Shown in pieces: positions 8,801-15,146 of a stretch of DNA of 34,107 bases. The notes below the pieces were generated by a model. That model was not told the DNA's origin and did not search any database. It saw only the letters and a program-made list of their open reading frames with translations. The first letter of the stretch is position 1. Every line of letters starts with the position of its first letter. The DNA is from CAYZXU01 sp964482535 (GTDB lineage: Bacteria; Desulfobacterota; Desulfobacteria; Desulfobacterales; BuS5), in the NCBI GenBank assembly GCA_964482535.1, contig CAYZXU010000014.1, forward strand, positions 1 to 34,107, read 5' to 3'. Both the position numbers and the translations under genes were made by a program.

Positions 8801-10379
8801 AGGTCTCGATACAGTATGGTCAGGTACCTTTAGAGTAATTCCTGTCGTGGCTTACTCCGGCACGGTGGTTGATTTATCAGGCAGTCCGGTTGTTGATGCT
8901 ATAGTAGCCTGTACAAACGGTGATGTAGACAAAATGGATTTTACCAACGATAATGGTGTTTTTACCATAACCGGTTTCTACAACACTGGAGTAACCTACA
9001 AATTTGCAATCATGCATGATGACTATATTGATAAGATTGTCACGAGTGATGAGATAGAGGCTGGTGACATTGTTCTTGAAGAATTAGCCGAAGGAAGCGG
9101 AATGATTGACGGTACTGTTACGCTGATTGATGATTTGGATTATGAAGTTGGCGGACTCGTTTCCATCCAGGTCAAGACCGCTGCCGGCGATTATATCAAG
9201 GACGGCGAAGGGAATATTATCACATCCTTAGCTAATCCTTTAGATGGGAGTTACAGTTTCCCTGTGCCTGCTAATGATGCCGATGCAGGTCCATATACCG
9301 TTGAATTCAAAAAAACGGGGTACATCTTTGATGAAGATGCCGAATTGGGTATGCTTACAGAAGTAGCTCTGGATGAAGAGCTTGCCGATATTACTCTGTA
9401 TCCTGTGACAATCATATCCGTTACCGGAACTCCGGAAGATGCTGATTCGGACGACATAATGGACCAGGTACTGGTGAAAATAACGGCTGAGGCCGGCTTA
9501 ATACCTACGCAGTTTGACGGCACAACAACAGAGATTAAGGTTGAAGATGCGACAGGCAGCGCGGTAACACTTGATACATATGAAAGTGCAGGAGACTATA
9601 CCTGGTCATTTACCCATGATGCTTACGAGAACTTCACCATCACCGTTTATGCGGATGTGAGTGATGACAGGGATGTTGATAACAACTATAAGGCTGCAAA
9701 AAGCTGGACTTACGTTAAATCTGCTACACCGCCGACAACATGTGATATAGACCCAATGGAGCCTGAACCGGTATCTTCTGATTCAGGTGATACTAATGTT
9801 GATCTGCCTCCCGGAGGACTTACGGGAGACATTTTAAACAATGTAACCATTGCTATTGTTGAAGCTGATGCAGATGATGCAGGAGCTGAGCAGATTACCG
9901 GTTCAGAAATCGTTGAGGTTGTAATGACAGACGATAGTGGCGATAATGTTCCCAACGAGGATATTCAGCGCATTGAAATCACAATAAAGTTTGACACTTC
10001 CGTTGTTACGGAAGGCTCTCTCGAGGCAGGAACCTATGTGATTTATCAGGCAGATTCTCTGACGGAGTTGGTTGAAGGCAACGCCACGGCAATACCGCCG
10101 ACACAACTGATATTGCCTGTAGATTATGAAAACGGTTTTGTTACATTCTGGGTGAATCACCTCTCAGCGTTTGGCATTGGCGCTGCTTCCGCCGACGATA
10201 CTTCTTCCGGCAGTCATCATAGCAGCAGCAGCAATTGTTTTATCGGTACAGCAGCTTATGATTCGCTGCCTGGTGGACATGCTAAAACACTTGCGCCTGT
10301 ATTATTCTTTATGTTTATTATGGAAATAGGAGCAGCTTTCTTCTATATCAGAAGGAAACAACAGTCTGATATGGCATAA
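5883..10379 (+). CDS. Giant Ig-like surface protein with CFI-box C-terminal tail
   Basis: A 1,498-residue protein. Start ATG follows an AAAGGA ribosome-binding site and opens a signal peptide (MKKNK, hydrophobic core, ends near residue 29). About 30-130 is unassigned. About 137-391 holds three Big_2-like repeats (TLTVSPDAPTLTADQAQQFT, then TITWSVTGDIGTINSTGLF), two of them exact 87-residue tandem copies. About 392-500 is Big_1-like (TLTATILDENGNV). Further Ig-like units follow to about 980. About 988-1160 has two carboxypeptidase-regulatory-like modules. The end carries CFIGTAAYDS (1452-1461), a hydrophobic segment (about 1467-1489) and a basic RRK tail, a recognisable variant of the CFI-box C-terminal tail of many deltaproteobacterial surface proteins. 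The tail suggests processing or anchoring by a dedicated system. Physical function unknown. A strong terminator follows. Confidence 0.88.
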   Translation: MKKNKVLLFIMLFFCISIMATIHAGYAIAGTPHLAIGSITNSDASIPSTNDIQFSAYISTRTDDVLTQSSHGCSYDGTTYGVEVGNFTQPWAADEVLVIKFVNLTKLEAKTIEVTLTNAGLDTTNVQLATIAPATLTITPVNPTVQAPNTQQFTAVATFAEVSGDQDVTNKVTWSSSDTDKGTINAAGLFTTIHAGSTDITASLSSVTSNTSTVTVTAGALATLTVSPDAPTLTADQAQQFTVTGVDANGNAANNGTITWSVTGDIGTINSTGLFTATTVDSGTVTATSSIGSVADTSGTITVTAGVLATLTVSPNTPTLTADDTQQFTAAGVDADGNAASSGTITWSITGDIGTINSTGLFTATTVGTGTVTATSDIGSVADTSGTITVTAGAANKMTLAASKTTIASDAKGSATLTATILDENGNVITTDNSTVVTFTLTDSTYLSLSSPTATAVNGVALMTVTSKSDLVTTPPATAGVNITSSPELTPPTATPDITLTIVNFSIDVTTPSTPFVDGTGIHLLTGGTPSTATFSGTGSTTGDYRWTLSGVGGINSTTTDSITYTAPVSITGDSQTATLTLTSATDDNLSDTINILIYNPLAITWPTSAVCIVIGDTTKDVTVTGGTGTYKFQSSNTDVAAIDADGGGITPAAVGTCNIKVRDVIYGDFTTENGFFAESPAIEIVNPIVIGSKPVNDAMESGAENTFTATGGKTDGEVDWSVTAGTIDADGKFTAPAVTTAEKSIDIIITAWDKTYNESHNTPIKTEYTVTIYASMYIIQTPTGYIDGTPSTYPLLKFGETTTLTVADDTRTYDWAVKDWDGAQIGDTVTAATIDVNPDALFEANGAGIYTVILTDNANTETTPTTLNVRVPMKFVATKFTADAGNYKTDTDTDDTYTVYGCPAVGVYNFSAFDLNGIEVVATDIGEFENASPTAADNIFTFASIDSMQSYRVKVTLNSTSVDADVLRLVTAGLDTVWSGTFRVIPVVAYSGTVVDLSGSPVVDAIVACTNGDVDKMDFTNDNGVFTITGFYNTGVTYKFAIMHDDYIDKIVTSDEIEAGDIVLEELAEGSGMIDGTVTLIDDLDYEVGGLVSIQVKTAAGDYIKDGEGNIITSLANPLDGSYSFPVPANDADAGPYTVEFKKTGYIFDEDAELGMLTEVALDEELADITLYPVTIISVTGTPEDADSDDIMDQVLVKITAEAGLIPTQFDGTTTEIKVEDATGSAVTLDTYESAGDYTWSFTHDAYENFTITVYADVSDDRDVDNNYKAAKSWTYVKSATPPTTCDIDPMEPEPVSSDSGDTNVDLPPGGLTGDILNNVTIAIVEADADDAGAEQITGSEIVEVVMTDDSGDNVPNEDIQRIEITIKFDTSVVTEGSLEAGTYVIYQADSLTELVEGNATAIPPTQLILPVDYENGFVTFWVNHLSAFGIGAASADDTSSGSHHSSSSNCFIGTAAYDSLPGGHAKTLAPVLFFMFIMEIGAAFFYIRRKQQSDMA
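6534..7055 (+). repeat. Two tandem 261-base Big_2 repeat units
   Basis: Units 6534-6794 and 6795-7055 are both exactly 261 bases (87 codons) and in frame. Their first halves have diverged clearly, but the second halves, from the GGAGATATCGGCACC stretch onward, are almost identical including third codon positions, which suggests recent duplication or gene conversion. Confidence 0.9.
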
Positions 10380-10411
10380 ACACGACTGACCGGCTTAAAA
10401 CCGGCAAAAAT

Positions 10412-10444
10412 AAAAGGGGGTGGAATAATATTCCATCCCCTTTT
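10412..10444. terminator. Bidirectional intrinsic terminator
   Basis: A 15-base-pair stem (left arm 10412-10426, right arm 10430-10444, one G-T wobble) has a 3-base loop, a T run on the plus side and an A run on the other side. It sits between the convergent surface gene (+) and cobD (-), whose stop codon starts at 10447, so it can serve both. Confidence 0.88.
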
Positions 10445-11554
10445 TTATTTTACAGGCACGCAAATTGCTTTGGTTGACCTCTGAAGAATATTTACAAGCC
10501 TTTCAGCAGCCATTCTGTTTATTTCACCTGTTTTCAGAGAAATACGTATATGCCGGTCTGAAAGGCCCTTAAAGTTCCCACAGTTTCTGATAAGTATTCT
10601 CTCTTTAGCGAGTTCTTCACATACCATGTCAGAGGTAAATTTTCCATTCAGCCTGGCTAATAAAAAGGAAGCCGCACCCTTAAAAAAATCGATCTCAGGG
10701 ATATTTTCAAATATTTTAAGAAATTTTTCTTTTTCAGCCTCTATAAATTCAACGGTGTTATCAACAAAGGCTTTTATATGTTCCCGATTATTCATCAAGT
10801 AGAGCACTGCAACCTGAGCCAGGCTGTTAACGCCCCAGGGAAGAGAAAATCTGTCAATTTTTTTAATTATTTTATCTGATGCAACAATAAAACCTATCCT
10901 CAAGCCCGGCACCCTGAAAACCTTTGACATGGAATTTAATATAATAACATTTGAAAGCCCGGAATGAATCATGCTTGTTTTACCGTCATCCGGTGTAAAC
11001 GGCAGGTATGACTCATCTATAATAAAACAGGTGTCAGGAAAAGACCGGCAGACAGGCTCAAGTTCATCCGGGGACATCAAAACACCCGTTGGATTGTTCG
11101 GGTTGCATATATAAACAATATCGTATCTGTTTATCCTTGACCTGAGCATATCAATATCATGCCTGAATCCGTTTGATTCCTGGGCCATTAAATAGTCATA
11201 ATCAACATTATACATAATGCATGAGTCAGCATAATCAGCATAGGTTGGTCCAAGTATAAGAGCTTTTTTTGTTTTAAGAGCCATGGGAATTGAATAGATT
11301 AAAGAAGTGGTGCCGTTTCCTGCAACAACAGATTTAGGATCTATATTATAAAATTTTGCAAATCCGTGAATTATCTGCCTTGAATCCACCTCGGGTAAAA
11401 CCGTTATGGAATCAATATTTTTTTTAATAGATTCAATAAGCCCCGAAGGAGGTCCAAGGGGGTTAACATTGCTGCTCATATCAATAATATCAGAGGCAAG
11501 ACACCCAAACCTTCTTGCCATTTCATAAATGTTTCCGCCGTGTCCGTTTATCAT
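10445..11554 (-). CDS. cobD: L-threonine-O-3-phosphate decarboxylase (CobD-type aminotransferase)
   Basis: PLP enzyme of aminotransferase class I/II fold. In the cobalamin pathway it makes (R)-1-amino-2-propanol O-2-phosphate, which links the corrin ring to the nucleotide loop. The N-terminal GHGGNIYEMARR signature is typical of this family. NPNNPTG (151-157), IIDESYLPF with PLP-ring Asp180, and NSMSKVFRVPGLRIG with the Schiff-base Lys211 are all present. 369 residues, usual for the family. Begins seven bases after the cobS stop on the same strand, so probably co-transcribed with it. A histidinol-phosphate aminotransferase is the main alternative, but the GHGG start and the cobS neighbour argue against it. 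The weak ribosome-binding site suggests translation coupled to cobS. Confidence 0.88.
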   Translation of the reverse strand: MINGHGGNIYEMARRFGCLASDIIDMSSNVNPLGPPSGLIESIKKNIDSITVLPEVDSRQIIHGFAKFYNIDPKSVVAGNGTTSLIYSIPMALKTKKALILGPTYADYADSCIMYNVDYDYLMAQESNGFRHDIDMLRSRINRYDIVYICNPNNPTGVLMSPDELEPVCRSFPDTCFIIDESYLPFTPDDGKTSMIHSGLSNVIILNSMSKVFRVPGLRIGFIVASDKIIKKIDRFSLPWGVNSLAQVAVLYLMNNREHIKAFVDNTVEFIEAEKEKFLKIFENIPEIDFFKGAASFLLARLNGKFTSDMVCEELAKERILIRNCGNFKGLSDRHIRISLKTGEINRMAAERLVNILQRSTKAICVPVK

Positions 11555-11561
11555 TTAAATT

Positions 11562-12281
11562 TTATCCAATCGAAAAAGCCAAAAAAAGTACGGCCTCGGA
11601 TACTTCAGTCATCGTTCCCAGCATATCACCGGTTATGCACCCTACCCTGTTTTTAAAATATAAAATCATGAAACCGGTTAAATAGATAAAGGCCACATTA
11701 AGCCAGACCCCCCTTAATCCCATGCAAAGAGAAAGGGCAACGGGAATAATAAGCCCCAGGAATGAATAATTTTTCATGGGCTCTCCAAAAAGATCATGGC
11801 CGGTGCCTCCTTGAGGTCTGCCGTAATTAAGCAGTTTAATGCCGAATAGCATACTCCCTCTGGCATAAGACGGAATTATAATAAGTAAAAGAGTTCTATG
11901 GCTGTCAAGGCTCATAATCCCGCCCCATTTTATTGACAGGCCGAACAAAATGGCAACAAGCCCCATTACCCCTATCCTGCTGTCCTTCATTATTTCAAGG
12001 GCTTTTTCCCTGGGTCTGTGCCCAAGCAGGCCATCTGCCGCATCTCCAAGCCCGTCAATATGGAAAGCGCCTGTAACAAGAGCCAAAAAGCAGACATCTA
12101 AAACCGCTACAACGGGTTTTGTCCAGAAAATTAAAAAAATCCGGTCTGCCGATGCAAGCATTATTCCTATAATAATACCAACAACAGGAAAAAAAGCGAC
12201 CATGCCTTTGGGATCAAAAATATTATTTTTACCAGCCGGCAAAATTGTAATAAACTGAATTGCAGCTATCAGTTGTTTCAT
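11562..12281 (-). CDS. cobS: Adenosylcobinamide-GDP ribazoletransferase (cobalamin synthase)
   Basis: Integral inner-membrane enzyme joining adenosylcobinamide-GDP with alpha-ribazole (phosphate), the final assembly step of the nucleotide loop. The acidic Mg-binding motif FHIDGLGDAADGL (73-85) and KDSRIGVMG (99-107) are diagnostic. Several hydrophobic segments span the protein (about 26-50, 55-75, 105-120 and the C-terminal half). 239 residues, near the usual 245-250. AAGGA upstream supports the ATG at 12281. First gene of a cobS-cobD unit divergent from cobT. The intervening 248 bases hold a 142-base palindromic repeat that ends 66 bases before this start. Confidence 0.93.
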   Translation of the reverse strand: MKQLIAAIQFITILPAGKNNIFDPKGMVAFFPVVGIIIGIMLASADRIFLIFWTKPVVAVLDVCFLALVTGAFHIDGLGDAADGLLGHRPREKALEIMKDSRIGVMGLVAILFGLSIKWGGIMSLDSHRTLLLIIIPSYARGSMLFGIKLLNYGRPQGGTGHDLFGEPMKNYSFLGLIIPVALSLCMGLRGVWLNVAFIYLTGFMILYFKNRVGCITGDMLGTMTEVSEAVLFLAFSIG

Positions 12282-12347
12282 TAAAATAAATCCTTTACAG
12301 TTTTAATTTGTATATCCTATTATACTTAAATTAATATTTTTACAATA

Positions 12348-12489
12348 GAGCCAATTTTAAAAAGCCCCCTTTCGCCCGATCTCTGCGTCAGGAAAAAATT
12401 TTAATCCTCGAAATACTCAATGTATTCCTGTGGTTAAAATTTTTGCCTTTCTTGACCTCGAACGAAATTGAACATTTTAAAATCGGCTC
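12348..12489 (-). repeat. Palindromic dispersed element, copy A
   Basis: 142 bases with imperfect terminal inverted repeats (GAGCCAATTTTAAAA at one end; the other end read inward is GAGCCGATTTTAAAA). The whole element folds as one long imperfect palindrome. By hand alignment it matches the reverse complement of 17713-17853 apart from four substitutions and one single-base gap. Strand is given so that all copies are in the same orientation, here pointing toward cobS. The bases AATA flank both ends, a possible 4-base target duplication. It fills most of the cobS/cobT divergent intergenic region, so it may also carry the promoters. Confidence 0.9.
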
Positions 12490-12529
12490 AATATACTCTT
12501 TATTTATATTATAAAAAAGGACTGCTAAA

Positions 12530-13612
12530 ATGATAAAGGAAACCATCAAGGAAATTAAGCCCTTTGACCGAAAAATATATAATAAGGCAATGGAACGCCT
12601 GGCAAATCAGGCAAGGCCGGCAGGCAGCCTTGGAATGCTTGAACCCGTATCTGCCAGACTTGCAGGCATTGCAAAAACATTAGATGTCAAGTTGAAAAAC
12701 AAGGTTGTAGTCATATGCGCAGGCGACCACGGCATTGTTGCCGAAGGTGTAAGCCTCTTTCCCCAGGAAGTAACGGCACAGATGGTTCACAACTTTGTAA
12801 ATGGAAATGCCTCCATAAATGTTTTGGCCAGGCATGCGGGAGCCGAAGTAAAGGTTGCTGATATGGGGGTCAACTTTGATTTTGAACCGGATCTTCCAAT
12901 TTTTCACAAAAAAATACGCAAAGGAACCGGCAATTTCGCTGTTGAACCCGCCATGACAAAAGAAGAGGCAGTTAAATCAATAGAGGCAGGCATAAGCATT
13001 ATAAACAAACTTATGAGTGAAAAAAATGTGGATATTCTTGGCACAGGAGACATGGGCATAGGCAATACTACTCCGTCTTCAGCCATAATTGCCGTTTTTT
13101 CAGGTATAGATGTTGAAAAGCTCACTGGCCGCGGCACCGGTATAAACGACAAAACTTTAAAGCATAAGGTTAAAATTATTAAAAAAGGCATTGAGCTGCA
13201 CAATCCTGATCCTGAAGATCCAATAGATATACTCGCGAAAGTGGGGGGATTTGAGATAGGAGCCCTTGCGGGACTGGTTTTAGGCGCTGCTTCAAATAGC
13301 ATACCTGTTGTTTGCGACGGGCTTATATCGACTGCCGGAGCACTTATAGCCTGTGAACTTGCACCACATTCCAGAGATTACCTCTTTGCAAGCCACCGTT
13401 CTGTGGAGGCCGGTCATCAATTCATGTTTAAACGTCTTGGGCTTGAGCCCCTGCTTGATCTTAATTTTCGTCTTGGAGAAGGAACCGGAGCGGCCATGGC
13501 CATGGAGCTGTTAGATGCATCCACGCGCATGCTTGCAGAAATAAAAACCTTTGAAGAAGTATGCATCGATGATGTTCAAAAAAATAATGGCTGCTTGCCA
13601 GATCATTCATAA
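12530..13612 (+). CDS. cobT: Nicotinate-nucleotide--dimethylbenzimidazole phosphoribosyltransferase
   Basis: Transfers the ribose phosphate of nicotinate mononucleotide to the lower-ligand base, making alpha-ribazole phosphate, the substrate of CobS. 360 residues, full family length. Visible motifs are RPAGSLGMLE near 29-38, ICAGDHGIVAEGVS (62-75), TGDMGIGNTTPSSA (172-185) and RLGEGTGAAMA, where Glu317 falls at the same number as the catalytic glutamate of the Salmonella enzyme. AAAAAGGA lies eight bases before the ATG. Divergent from cobS-cobD, so the three genes form one functional cobalamin cluster. CobU/CobP and alpha-ribazole phosphatase are not in the window. No cobalamin riboswitch signature was seen upstream. 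mlaA follows after 52 bases and could be on the same transcript. Confidence 0.95.
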   Translation: MIKETIKEIKPFDRKIYNKAMERLANQARPAGSLGMLEPVSARLAGIAKTLDVKLKNKVVVICAGDHGIVAEGVSLFPQEVTAQMVHNFVNGNASINVLARHAGAEVKVADMGVNFDFEPDLPIFHKKIRKGTGNFAVEPAMTKEEAVKSIEAGISIINKLMSEKNVDILGTGDMGIGNTTPSSAIIAVFSGIDVEKLTGRGTGINDKTLKHKVKIIKKGIELHNPDPEDPIDILAKVGGFEIGALAGLVLGAASNSIPVVCDGLISTAGALIACELAPHSRDYLFASHRSVEAGHQFMFKRLGLEPLLDLNFRLGEGTGAAMAMELLDASTRMLAEIKTFEEVCIDDVQKNNGCLPDHS

Positions 13613-13664
13613 CATGTTAACTATCTATTTTTTTAATCGGCTCAGATAAGTTAAATAAAAGCAT

Positions 13665-14525
13665 ATGCATTCTAAAAAAATAATAATATTTCCTGCTGCA
13701 CGGCCTTCTCTTTTTTTGGCTTTTTTTTTGGCTTTTATTTTTTTTATATGCTCCTCTGCTGATGCTGAAAGTACAACATGCCGGGAAACTGATAAAACAC
13801 GTGCCGATTCCCGGGTAAATTTGGGCAAAAAATTTAATACCTCAAACATCCAAGAGGCAGAGGAGCTTCAGGAAGATTTCGATGATGAATTTGACGATGA
13901 ATTTGATGATGAATCAGACTCAAAAACATTTGATCCATTAAGCGGCTACAACAGGTTCATGACAGGTTTTAATGACAAATTATATTACTGGGCATTCAAA
14001 CCGGTTGCACAAGGCTACAGTTTTATAATGCCTGAGCCTGGACGTCTCGCAATTAACCGCTGTTTTAGAAATTTAATGTTTCCCATACGCCTGGTGAATA
14101 ATCTATTGCAGTTAAAATTTAAAAACGCCGGAATTGAAACCCTCAGATTCGGTGTTAATACTACAGTAGGCATACTCGGCTTCAGAGACCCTGCAAGATC
14201 ATACTTTAACCTAAATCCCTGTAAAGAGGATTTTGGCCAAACCCTGGGACGTTACGGCATAGGCGGCGGGTTCCATATAGTGCTGCCTGTTTTCGGGCCA
14301 TCAAACCTAAGGGATGCTATAGGAAAGATACCCGATTATTTTTTAAATCCCGTCAACTATATTAAAGATGGATATGAAGTCGTTGCTGTTAATGCATTTG
14401 ATAGAGCAAACTATGGTTCCCTGCATATAGGAGAGTATGAAGCCCTGCAAAAGGATGCCCTGGATTTTTATATTTTAATGCGTGATTCATATGAACAAAA
14501 CCGAAAGATGAAAATAAAGGAGTAG
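13665..14525 (+). CDS. mlaA: MlaA/VacJ-family outer-membrane phospholipid-trafficking protein
   Basis: Family members form an outer-membrane ring that removes phospholipids from the outer leaflet. Here DPLSGYNRFMTGFN (about 87-100), PVAQGYSF, FGVNTTVGILGFRDPA and EDFGQTLGRYGIGGG are the family's conserved segments. 286 residues. The N-terminus has a hydrophobic leader (about 14-33) ending SSADA-EST. The only early cysteines do not sit in a convincing lipobox, so the usual lipoprotein anchor is uncertain. Between leader and domain lies an acidic repeat (DDEFDDEFDDESD, about 74-86). The leader is encoded by runs of 7, 9 and 8 T bases. The stop is three bases before mlaC. The start is the only reasonable ATG; its ribosome-binding site is weak. 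Confidence 0.92.
   Translation: MHSKKIIIFPAARPSLFLAFFLAFIFFICSSADAESTTCRETDKTRADSRVNLGKKFNTSNIQEAEELQEDFDDEFDDEFDDESDSKTFDPLSGYNRFMTGFNDKLYYWAFKPVAQGYSFIMPEPGRLAINRCFRNLMFPIRLVNNLLQLKFKNAGIETLRFGVNTTVGILGFRDPARSYFNLNPCKEDFGQTLGRYGIGGGFHIVLPVFGPSNLRDAIGKIPDYFLNPVNYIKDGYEVVAVNAFDRANYGSLHIGEYEALQKDALDFYILMRDSYEQNRKMKIKE
13711..13745 (+). repeat. Homopolymer T tracts in the mlaA leader
   Basis: T7 (13711-13717), T9 (13721-13729) and T8 (13738-13745) lie within 35 bases inside the signal-peptide coding region. Such tracts are prone to slippage, and also to assembly indels. Confidence 0.85.
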
Positions 14526-14528
14526 TTT

Positions 14529-15146
14529 ATGAAATTTTTGATTGGAGCTCTTTTATCTTTGCTTATCACAGGCACTTCCTTTGCTGATGATGATACAATT
14601 TGTGTGGAAAATTTAATGAAAGCCAGACTTGATGCCGCAGCCTCAGTGGTGCAAAAAAATGACATCAGCAGGCAGGAAAGAGACACCAGGGTTCTTGAAA
14701 TAATTGAGCCTGTGTTTGATTTTTCAAAAATGGCAAAACTTACACTTGGCAGAAAGCACTGGCCAGGGCTTTCAAAAGAAAAAAAAGAAGAATTCAGCAA
14801 AATTTTTATCAAAAGGTTAAAAGCTTCATACCTTGACAAACTTAATTTATACACAGATGAAAAAATTGTTTATAAAACTCCCGTAAAGGTCAAGAAAAAA
14901 GTACATTTTCCCATGGAACTTATATCAAAAGACAACCTTATAACCATGCTTTACAAGTTTTACAAATCCAAAAGCGGCTGGAAAGTATACGATGTCGAAG
15001 TCCAGGGAGTGAGCATAATTTTAACATACAGATCCCAGTTTGATCAGGTAATGAGCGACGGGGATATTGACGATCTTATACTGAAACTTAAAGAGATGAA
15101 AATCGAAAATACAACTGCATTAAATTCCACTAAAAATAATGAATAA
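14529..15146 (+). CDS. mlaC: MlaC/Ttg2D-family periplasmic phospholipid-binding protein
   Basis: Periplasmic carrier that shuttles phospholipid between outer and inner membrane; the same family includes HpnM of hopanoid clusters. 205 residues with a signal peptide ending near TSFA-DDD. Conserved features are FDFSKMAKLTLGRKHWPGLS (about 58-77), the EEFSKIF-KRLKASYLDKL helix, and the GWKVYDVEVQGVSIILTYRSQF strand-helix pair. AAGGAG lies six bases before the ATG. The gene starts just after mlaA and overlaps the downstream RND gene by eight bases, so translation of the three is probably coupled. No MlaD, MlaE or MlaF gene is adjacent. With an RND exporter as neighbour, an HpnM-like role is an alternative reading. 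Confidence 0.9.
   Translation: MKFLIGALLSLLITGTSFADDDTICVENLMKARLDAAASVVQKNDISRQERDTRVLEIIEPVFDFSKMAKLTLGRKHWPGLSKEKKEEFSKIFIKRLKASYLDKLNLYTDEKIVYKTPVKVKKKVHFPMELISKDNLITMLYKFYKSKSGWKVYDVEVQGVSIILTYRSQFDQVMSDGDIDDLILKLKEMKIENTTALNSTKNNE

Noticed and set aside
1..10379. Enzyme function (carboxypeptidase) in the first surface protein
   Set aside because: Only regulatory-like beta-sandwich repeats are present; no peptidase catalytic domain or zinc motif.
12348..12489. Insertion sequence
   Set aside because: Only about 142 bases, no transposase frame; at most a non-autonomous element.
12282..12529. Cobalamin riboswitch between cobS and cobT
   Set aside because: No B12-box-like conserved core seen on either strand; the region is mostly the palindromic element.
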